From assembly GCA_025464735.1 (NCBI GenBank), contig JAODMX010000238.1, forward strand, positions 1 through 11,422: DNA of 11,422 nucleotides. The letters run 5' to 3'. Source of the DNA: Frondihabitans sp. (lineage in GTDB: Bacteria > Actinomycetota > Actinomycetes > Actinomycetales > Microbacteriaceae). The notes beneath the pieces are model-generated. The model did not search any database and was not told where the DNA came from. It worked only from the letters and a program-made list of their open reading frames with translations. This document shows positions 6,789-11,422 of this stretch, one piece after another. The translations under genes were made by a program, and so were the position numbers. Position 1 is the stretch's first letter. Every line of letters begins with the position of its first letter.

Positions 6789-7157
6789 ATGTCGAACGAC
6801 AACCAACCGTATTCAGGTGACCCGGCGACGTCCCAAGGACTGTACGGGGGAGCGCAATACCTCGCCCCGGACCGGGTCGACCACTACCACGAGACCGAAG
6901 CCACACCGCCCATGCCGGCCTCCCGCCGCGTGATGCTCATCGCAGTCGTCGTTGCGCTGACGCTGCTGGGGCTGCTCAACGTGGTCCGGGCCATCGTCAA
7001 CGTTGCTGCCCTGGGTGCGCTCGCCGTGCACCCAGACCCGACGTCCAATGCAGCTCCTGCCGCGATGGGCCTGATCGGGAGCCTCGTGCTCGCCGCCCTC
7101 TTCTTCGCCTACCCGATCGTCGTGCTCGTGCGCGAGGTGCGTCGGCGTCGGGCGTAG
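6789..7157 (+). CDS. Small two-helix membrane protein, function unknown
   Basis: I do not recognise a family for this 122-residue protein. The first 45 residues are polar, with an N-terminal stretch rich in Asn, Gln, Gly and Tyr (NDNQPYSGD, GLYGGAQY) typical of disordered cytoplasmic tails of actinobacterial membrane proteins. Two hydrophobic helices follow: about 48-70 with a continuing hydrophobic stretch to 80, and about 91-115. It ends in the basic tail REVRRRRA, which suggests a cytoplasmic C-terminus. The start at ATG 6789 has a strong GAAGGGGG 6 bases upstream. It follows the aldolase gene by 67 bases and precedes the next small gene by 10, so the two small genes probably form a unit unrelated to sugar breakdown. 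Confidence 0.75.
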   Translation: MSNDNQPYSGDPATSQGLYGGAQYLAPDRVDHYHETEATPPMPASRRVMLIAVVVALTLLGLLNVVRAIVNVAALGALAVHPDPTSNAAPAAMGLIGSLVLAALFFAYPIVVLVREVRRRRA

Positions 7158-7167
7158 TCTTCGCCCT

Positions 7168-7629
7168 GTGAACGACTTCCTCGACACTGCGGCCGTTCGG
7201 TCTGCCCACGCCGTTCGTGCCGTCTCGCAGACGGCTTTCGTGGGGCGCCTCCGGTATCGGGCCGCCGTCGTGAAGGCGGTGGCCGAGACGTTCTGGGAGC
7301 TCACCGAGCCGAAGATCGACGAGCGGCTGCGACAGGCCGCAACGGTCGCTCCGGTCGTCGTCAGCAGCCGCACGGCCGACGATGCGGACCTCGCCGAACA
7401 GGTGGCCGCGCCGCTCCCGGCGCACGGTCCGCTCCCACCGGCGCCCCCCGGATCCTTCGCGGTCGGCGACGACGAGAAGTGCAGCTGTCGTGGAACGGGC
7501 GATCAGTGGTGCGGTGCGACCAAGCGTGACGTTGTCCACGATCTGATGACGACCGGCGCGCAACTGAGCGCCGAGCAGGCCGAATTCATTTGGACGTCCG
7601 CTCAGGCGAGGCGAGCGGAACGAAGCTGA
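7168..7629 (+). CDS. Hypothetical 153-residue protein with CxC...C cluster
   Basis: I cannot assign this protein. The N-terminal half (about 5-60) looks helical, with LRYRAAVVKAVAETFWELTEPKI; the middle is a Pro/Ala-rich linker (about 80-95). After it comes KCSCRGTGDQWCG with C105, C107 and C115, reminiscent of a small metal-binding knuckle although only three cysteines are present. A charged helical end follows. There are no membrane segments. The start is GTG 7168, 10 bases after the preceding stop and without a good Shine-Dalgarno, so an alternative start is possible. The last 44 bases overlap the convergent ROK gene tail to tail. Confidence 0.6.
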   Translation: MNDFLDTAAVRSAHAVRAVSQTAFVGRLRYRAAVVKAVAETFWELTEPKIDERLRQAATVAPVVVSSRTADDADLAEQVAAPLPAHGPLPPAPPGSFAVGDDEKCSCRGTGDQWCGATKRDVVHDLMTTGAQLSAEQAEFIWTSAQARRAERS

Positions 7630-8818
7630 GCGGGCTCGACCGGATAAGGGCCAGGCCGCGCTGAATTGCGCCGAACACGACGGCGTCGGCGCCCAGGGTC
7701 GAGGCCACGATTTCGGGAACCGGCGGGTAGAAGTCGTCGAGGACGATACGGGCCTCGTCGATTACCGGACCCGCAGCGACCGCGATGGCGCCGACGATGA
7801 TCACGCGTTCGACGTCGAGAAGGCTCGCCAGGACGAGACAGACGCGTGCCAGCCGAGAGCCGAGTCGCCGGACGATGTCGAGTGCGGTTGGGTCGGATGC
7901 CGCGGCGGCGGTGAACACGTCTTCGGCGGTGATGGAGTTGCTCGACAGCTGTGCAAGCGGTGACACGGCGGGCAGGGTGCCCGCGGCCTGCGCGTCGTGC
8001 GCCCACTCGCGCGCCGTTGCGGCGAGACCGTGGGCCGATCCGACTCCCTCCACGAGATCGAGAGCCCGCATTTCGCCTGCGCCGCCGTGACGTCCGTGCA
8101 GGAGCGAGCCATCGACGATGAGGCCGGCCCCGAATCGTTCGCCCGCGAGCAGGGCTGCGAAGGAGGTCGTTCCGCTTCCGGCGCCGATCGCCTGCTCGGC
8201 AATTGCGGCCAGGTTGGCGTCGTTCTCGACGATGACCCTTCCGTGATCGGCGAAGGCCGTCGCGAACTCGGGGTTCATCCGAGTCCAGTAGCCGTCGTCG
8301 CCGACCGGTGAGTGGCCTCGCTCGTCGATCGGGGCCGGCAGCCCGATCACGGTGGTCTGGACGGCCTCGCGGGTGGCGTTCGCGCCTGCCAGGGCCTGGG
8401 CGACGGCCGCCTCCGTGACCTCGAGCCGGTGCACGGGGTCGAGCCCGTCTCCTGTAAAGGCCTCATTGATGCGGGATAGCACGGCGCCGCGCAGATCGGC
8501 GACGACGACCGTGACACTGTGCTGACCAGCGTCGATCCCGACGACGAGGCCGGAACGCGAATGCAACTCGTAGCGCCGCGCGGGACGCCCCTTGCTGTAC
8601 TCGCCGGCCAGACGGGCGTCGTCGAGGCGACCGATCCAGCCGAGCTCGATGAGGTCGTCGCAGAGTCCGATGACCGTGGAACGCGTGAGCCCGGTCGACT
8701 TGATGACGTCGCTGGCGTTGAAGACGCCTCGGGCCAGTGCGTAGCGGAGCACCGTCTCGGCGTTCATCCGGCGAAGGATGTGGGGCGACGTGGCCGCTCG
8801 CTCCTCCTGCTCCGTCAT
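7586..8818 (-). CDS. ROK-family transcriptional regulator (NagC/XylR-like)
   Basis: This 410-residue protein combines a winged helix DNA-binding domain (about 15-85; helix-turn-helix around ASDVIKSTGLTRSTVIGLCDDL, 35-56) with a ROK sugar-kinase-like domain starting at LVVGIDAGQHSVTVVVADLRG (91-111). The ENDAN motif (198-202) retains the ROK aspartate D200, and GRHGGAGEM (242-250) matches the GGAGE region. The usual zinc motif CxCGxxGCxE that should follow is absent. The likely role is a sugar-responsive repressor of the divergent ABC transporter genes and perhaps of the catabolic operon; the effector is unknown. The start at ATG 8818 has an AGGGT stretch about 8-12 bases upstream. Its 3' end overlaps the convergent hypothetical gene by 44 bases. 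Confidence 0.9.
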   Translation of the reverse strand: MTEQEERAATSPHILRRMNAETVLRYALARGVFNASDVIKSTGLTRSTVIGLCDDLIELGWIGRLDDARLAGEYSKGRPARRYELHSRSGLVVGIDAGQHSVTVVVADLRGAVLSRINEAFTGDGLDPVHRLEVTEAAVAQALAGANATREAVQTTVIGLPAPIDERGHSPVGDDGYWTRMNPEFATAFADHGRVIVENDANLAAIAEQAIGAGSGTTSFAALLAGERFGAGLIVDGSLLHGRHGGAGEMRALDLVEGVGSAHGLAATAREWAHDAQAAGTLPAVSPLAQLSSNSITAEDVFTAAAASDPTALDIVRRLGSRLARVCLVLASLLDVERVIIVGAIAVAAGPVIDEARIVLDDFYPPVPEIVASTLGADAVVFGAIQRGLALIRSSPLSFVPLASPERTSK

Positions 8819-8843
8819 GGGACGACCCTACCGAGAAAAGTTC

Positions 8844-8872
8844 TTGGCGGTATTTGATGCGGAAACTAAATT
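8844..8872 (+). promoter_or_regulatory. Putative promoter of the sugar ABC transporter operon
   Basis: TTGGCG (8844-8849) and TAAATT (8867-8872) are 17 bases apart, each matching 4 of 6 consensus positions. The -10 lies inside the AT-rich palindrome, so a repressor bound there would block RNA polymerase. Transcription would start near 8879, giving a leader of about 58 bases. Confidence 0.5.
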
Positions 8873-8876
8873 TAGT
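8865..8876. promoter_or_regulatory. Perfect palindrome ACTAAATTTAGT, likely ROK operator
   Basis: A perfect 12-bp palindrome lies in a markedly AT-rich patch of a GC-rich region, between the divergent ROK and binding-protein genes. A second AT-rich stretch, AGATTAATTT, follows at 8881-8890 and could be a weaker adjoining site. ROK regulators of the NagC/XylR type commonly bind AT-rich inverted repeats next to their own gene; that this one binds here is inference. Confidence 0.6.
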
Positions 8877-8921
8877 CTGTAGATTAATTTGCGAGCGGTG
8901 CCCAAGACGGTCGCCGCTTCC

Positions 8922-8928
8922 GAAGGAG
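8922..8928 (+). promoter_or_regulatory. Ribosome binding site of the binding-protein gene
   Basis: GAAGGAG lies 8 bases before GTG 8937. It decides that start over an in-frame TTG at 8889. The nearby ATG at 8932 is out of frame. Confidence 0.8.
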
Positions 8929-8936
8929 ACAATGAC

Positions 8937-10223
8937 GTGCATCCGAAAAGACATTCTTCCCGGCCCGATCTGAGCAGGCGTTCCTTCCTCGCGGGAGCAG
9001 GCGCGGTCGGCGCCGGCCTGGCCCTGGCAGGCTGTGCCGCACCTGGCTCCGCAGGTGGCGCCACGCAGATCAGCTTTTACCTCGCAAAACCAGAGGTGAT
9101 CGGGTATTTCGACGGCTTGATCGCTCAGTTCCACAAGGAGCAGTCGGCCGTCCGGGTCGTCCGCGACTCCACGTCCAACATGTCCGCTGACTTCGTTCGG
9201 AACAACCCGCCCGACCTCGGTTGCTGGAACTACAACTTCGCGGTCGTCGAGTTCGTCGAGCGGGGTGCTCTCAGCGATCTCGCGGACATGCCCGAGGCGA
9301 AGCGGATCAAGCCCGCCATCAATTCGCTCATGAACGAGACGGCGAGTTACCCGGGCCGCACAAGCGCCATCCCGTATTCCGTCGCCGGTGCATCCGTCCT
9401 CTACAACGAAGACCTGTTCACCAAGCACGGCGTCTCGATCCCCACCACGTGGGACGAACTGATCACGGCCTGCGAAACGTTCACGAAGGCCGGTGTCACG
9501 CCCTTCTTCAACACTTACAAAGACACCTGGACGGTGGGGCAGGGTCTCTTCGACTATTCGATCGGTGGAATGGTCGACGTCTCAACGTTCTTCAAGCGAC
9601 TCGAACGGGAGGGAGCGACCGTCGGCAAGAACTCCACGACCTCGTTCGAGAAAGACTTTCAGCCCGCGATGGAGAAGATGCAGCAGCTCACTCGTTATGC
9701 CAACAAGGATGCGGCAAGCAGGGCCTACGGAGACGGGAACCTCGCCTTCGCGCAGGGCAAGGCAGCCATGTACCTCCAGGGCCCGTGGGCGCTCATTGAA
9801 ATCGCCAAGACGAACCCGAAGCTGAAAGTCGGCAGCTTTCCGCTGCCCATGACGAACGATCCGAAAGATCTCAAGATCCGGGTCAACGTCGACCTCGCTC
9901 TCTGGATCCCCGAGGTCTCGAAAAAGAAGGAAGCGGCACGCAGCTTCCTCAAATTCTTGATGCGCCCCGACATCCAGAACAAGTACAACGCCGACAACAA
10001 CGCGTTCGGGACGACGAACAGCGCGCCGCCCACGAAGAACCCGGCCCTCATCGGCATGCAGAAGTACTACGACGATGCGGCGTTCTACCTCGGTCCCTCG
10101 CAGCTCGTCCCCTCGGCGATTCCGGTTCTCAACTACGCGCAGTCCATCGCGCTCGGATCCAGCGCCCGTCCTGTCCTCCATCAGCTCGACGGCGACTGGT
10201 CGCGCCTCGCGCTGCGCTCCTGA
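8937..10223 (+). CDS. Sugar ABC transporter substrate-binding lipoprotein (CUT1, Tat-type signal)
   Basis: This 428-residue extracytoplasmic binding protein should capture a sugar or oligosaccharide and deliver it to the permeases encoded just downstream. The signal region holds a twin-arginine motif SRRSFL (R14, R15), a hydrophobic stretch of Ala/Gly/Leu and a lipobox LAGC with acylated C33. It is therefore probably exported folded by Tat and anchored as a lipoprotein. The mature part has the MalE-like layout of family 1 solute-binding proteins: FYLAKPEVIGYFDGLIAQFHKE early, IPYSVAGASVLYNEDLFTKHGVSIPTTWDEL in the hinge region, and GKAAMYLQGPWALIEIA later. Start GTG 8937 has a strong ribosome binding site. 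The divergent ROK gene and the palindrome over its -10 suggest sugar-induced expression. The ligand cannot be named. Confidence 0.92.
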   Translation: MHPKRHSSRPDLSRRSFLAGAGAVGAGLALAGCAAPGSAGGATQISFYLAKPEVIGYFDGLIAQFHKEQSAVRVVRDSTSNMSADFVRNNPPDLGCWNYNFAVVEFVERGALSDLADMPEAKRIKPAINSLMNETASYPGRTSAIPYSVAGASVLYNEDLFTKHGVSIPTTWDELITACETFTKAGVTPFFNTYKDTWTVGQGLFDYSIGGMVDVSTFFKRLEREGATVGKNSTTSFEKDFQPAMEKMQQLTRYANKDAASRAYGDGNLAFAQGKAAMYLQGPWALIEIAKTNPKLKVGSFPLPMTNDPKDLKIRVNVDLALWIPEVSKKKEAARSFLKFLMRPDIQNKYNADNNAFGTTNSAPPTKNPALIGMQKYYDDAAFYLGPSQLVPSAIPVLNYAQSIALGSSARPVLHQLDGDWSRLALRS

Positions 10224-10235
10224 TCGGACGAATCG

Positions 10236-11171
10236 ATGACACTCCTCGACAGAAACGAGAACGACATGGCCGTCGTCACGACGTCTCCGCACCGCCCCCG
10301 GAAGACAGGCTCGAAGAAGCGCGTCGACCGGACCTTCTACGCATTCCTGGTGCCCACGCTGGTGCTCTTCACCCTGGCGATCACCCTCCCAGCGGTCATG
10401 GGTGTCGTCTACAGCTTCACCGACTCCGTCGGATTCGGAAAATACGGCTTCACCGGATTCGTCAATTACATCGCCCTCTTCTCCGACCCGACTATCCGGG
10501 GTGCGTACGGCTTCACGATCGGCTTCGCCCTGGTGACCGTCGTGCTGGTGAATTTCGTGGCGTTCCTCCTCGCGATCGGCCTGACCGCAAGGATCCGGGC
10601 CAAGGTCGCTCTGCGGGCCGTCTACGTGCTGCCCATGGTCGTCTCCGGCATCGTCATCGCCTACGTCTTCAACTTCCTCTTCTCCAACTCCGTGCCCGAG
10701 GCCGCAAGCGCCCTCGGAATCGTGCCCCTCGAGCAGAGCCTTTTGGCCAACCCGAATCTCGCCTGGGTCGCCATCGTGCTCGTGACCGCTTGGCAGGCGA
10801 TCCCGTCGACGATCCTGATCTACATCGCCGGGATTCTGGCGATTCCCGGCGACGTCTACGAGGCCGCGGCTCTCGATGGGGCGTCGTCGTTCCGGCAGCT
10901 TCGCTCGATCACAGTGCCGCTCACGGCGGGCTACATCCTCATCAACGTGATCATCGGGTTCAAGAACTTCCTGAATTCGTACGACATCATCGTCGGCCTC
11001 ACGAATGGCGGGCCCGGCACGTCGACCACGAGTATCGCGATGTCGATCTTCAACGGGTTCACCAGCGGTGACTTCTCCTATCAAATGGCGAACGCGACCA
11101 TCTTCTTCCTCATTGCGATCGTGATCGCTCTCCTCCAACTGCGCGCCACGCGCGGAAGGGCAAGTGTCTGA
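10236..11171 (+). CDS. Sugar ABC transporter permease, MalF/UgpA-type
   Basis: This inner-membrane permease has about six hydrophobic helices (roughly 36-60, 95-117, 128-150, 175-200, 229-250, 282-302). The cytoplasmic EAA loop that docks the ATPase is EAAALDGASSFRQLRSITVPL, with E209 and G215. The pattern NGGPGTSTTSIAMSIF before the last helix is typical of the first permease of CUT1 importers. Length (311 residues from ATG 10236) is normal. ATG 10266 is an in-frame alternative giving 301 residues; neither start has a strong Shine-Dalgarno. The gene lies 12 bases after the binding-protein stop, and its TGA overlaps the start of the second permease as TGATG. No ATPase gene is in view; many actinobacterial CUT1 systems use a shared ATPase encoded elsewhere. 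Confidence 0.92.
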   Translation: MTLLDRNENDMAVVTTSPHRPRKTGSKKRVDRTFYAFLVPTLVLFTLAITLPAVMGVVYSFTDSVGFGKYGFTGFVNYIALFSDPTIRGAYGFTIGFALVTVVLVNFVAFLLAIGLTARIRAKVALRAVYVLPMVVSGIVIAYVFNFLFSNSVPEAASALGIVPLEQSLLANPNLAWVAIVLVTAWQAIPSTILIYIAGILAIPGDVYEAAALDGASSFRQLRSITVPLTAGYILINVIIGFKNFLNSYDIIVGLTNGGPGTSTTSIAMSIFNGFTSGDFSYQMANATIFFLIAIVIALLQLRATRGRASV

Positions 11172-11422
11172 TGTCCACGCAGATCCCTCTCAGAAGATCC
11201 ACGGCCACCGGGAGCATCGCCTCCGTCAATGCCGACACCACGCGACGAGGGTCGGCGCGCCGTCGAGGCGGACGGAACGGTGGCTTCAACTGGCCGCTCA
11301 CGATCATCCTCGCGGTGTGCTCGCTCTCGGTGCTGATCCCGCTCTACGTCACCGTGACGATGGCCTTCAAGACGGCCTCGCAGGCAGTCGACGGGAACGC
11401 GTTCTCCCTCCCGGCGCCGTTC
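11171..11422 (+). CDS. Second sugar ABC transporter permease, MalG-type (cut by window end)
   Basis: The first 84 residues of a permease are present. They comprise a basic, arginine-rich N-terminal tail (about 1-40), a first membrane helix (about 41-62, WPLTIILAVCSLSVLIPLYV) and then TVTMAFKTASQAVDGNAFSLP. The last part matches the start of the periplasmic loop of MalG-type permeases, where a phrase like 'SFK...E' normally follows the first helix. The ATG overlaps the stop of the preceding permease (TGATG), implying translational coupling and assembly of both as a heterodimer. The EAA loop lies beyond the window. Confidence 0.88.
   Translation, partial: MSTQIPLRRSTATGSIASVNADTTRRGSARRRGGRNGGFNWPLTIILAVCSLSVLIPLYVTVTMAFKTASQAVDGNAFSLPAPF

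Noticed and set aside
9582..11138. Long minus-strand open frame (518 residues) opposite the binding protein and permease
   Set aside because: It is rich in Asp, Glu, Arg and His with no domain, and lies opposite two unmistakable genes. Such antisense frames are common in high-GC DNA.

Overview
The window is high-GC DNA with dense, often overlapping genes, GTG starts and clear Shine-Dalgarno sites. This points to an actinobacterium, and the mix of ROK regulator, CUT1 sugar ABC transporter and short overlaps would suit a soil Microbacteriaceae-like organism. That taxonomic guess is inference. I see no rRNA, tRNA, CRISPR array or insertion sequence.

Layout. At the left edge (1-734, minus strand) lie the N-terminal part of a two-component response regulator and, upstream of it, a GNAT acetyltransferase. 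The acetyltransferase frame has no stop before the regulator starts. Next, on the plus strand, is an FMN-dependent monooxygenase of the NtaA/SnaA/DmoA class (879-2285), with a 15-bp perfect dyad in its leader. It converges on a zinc-dependent sugar or polyol dehydrogenase (2336-3349, minus).

The core is a sugar-acid catabolic module. The dehydrogenase is divergent from a tight plus-strand operon of an IlvD/Edd-type sugar-acid dehydratase (3438-5153), a PfkB-type 2-keto-3-deoxygluconate kinase (5182-6111) and a KDPG/KDPGal aldolase (6101-6721). Together they read as sugar -> aldonate -> 2-keto-3-deoxy-aldonate -> its 6-phosphate -> pyruvate + glyceraldehyde-3-phosphate. This is a semi-phosphorylative Entner-Doudoroff or De Ley-Doudoroff route. 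No lactonase is visible, and the starting sugar cannot be named from sequence.

Two small genes of unknown function follow (a two-helix membrane protein at 6789-7157 and a 153-residue protein at 7168-7629). The second overlaps the end of a minus-strand ROK-family repressor-like gene (7586-8818). Divergent from the ROK gene is a sugar ABC importer: a Tat-dependent lipoprotein binding protein (8937-10223), one complete permease (10236-11171) and the start of a second permease cut by the window edge (11171-11422). The ROK/binding-protein gap holds a perfect AT-rich palindrome (ACTAAATTTAGT) lying over a plausible -10 box. It is the best candidate for the ROK operator. A similar half-site, ACTAAGTT, occurs in the dehydrogenase/dehydratase promoter region, hinting that importer and catabolic genes may be co-regulated.

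The most interesting points are the hexonate-style kinase and aldolase paired with a dehydratase whose cysteine spacing matches pentonate dehydratases, an aldolase mixing DgoA-like and Eda-like active-site features, a ROK protein without the family zinc motif, and the unterminated acetyltransferase frame.
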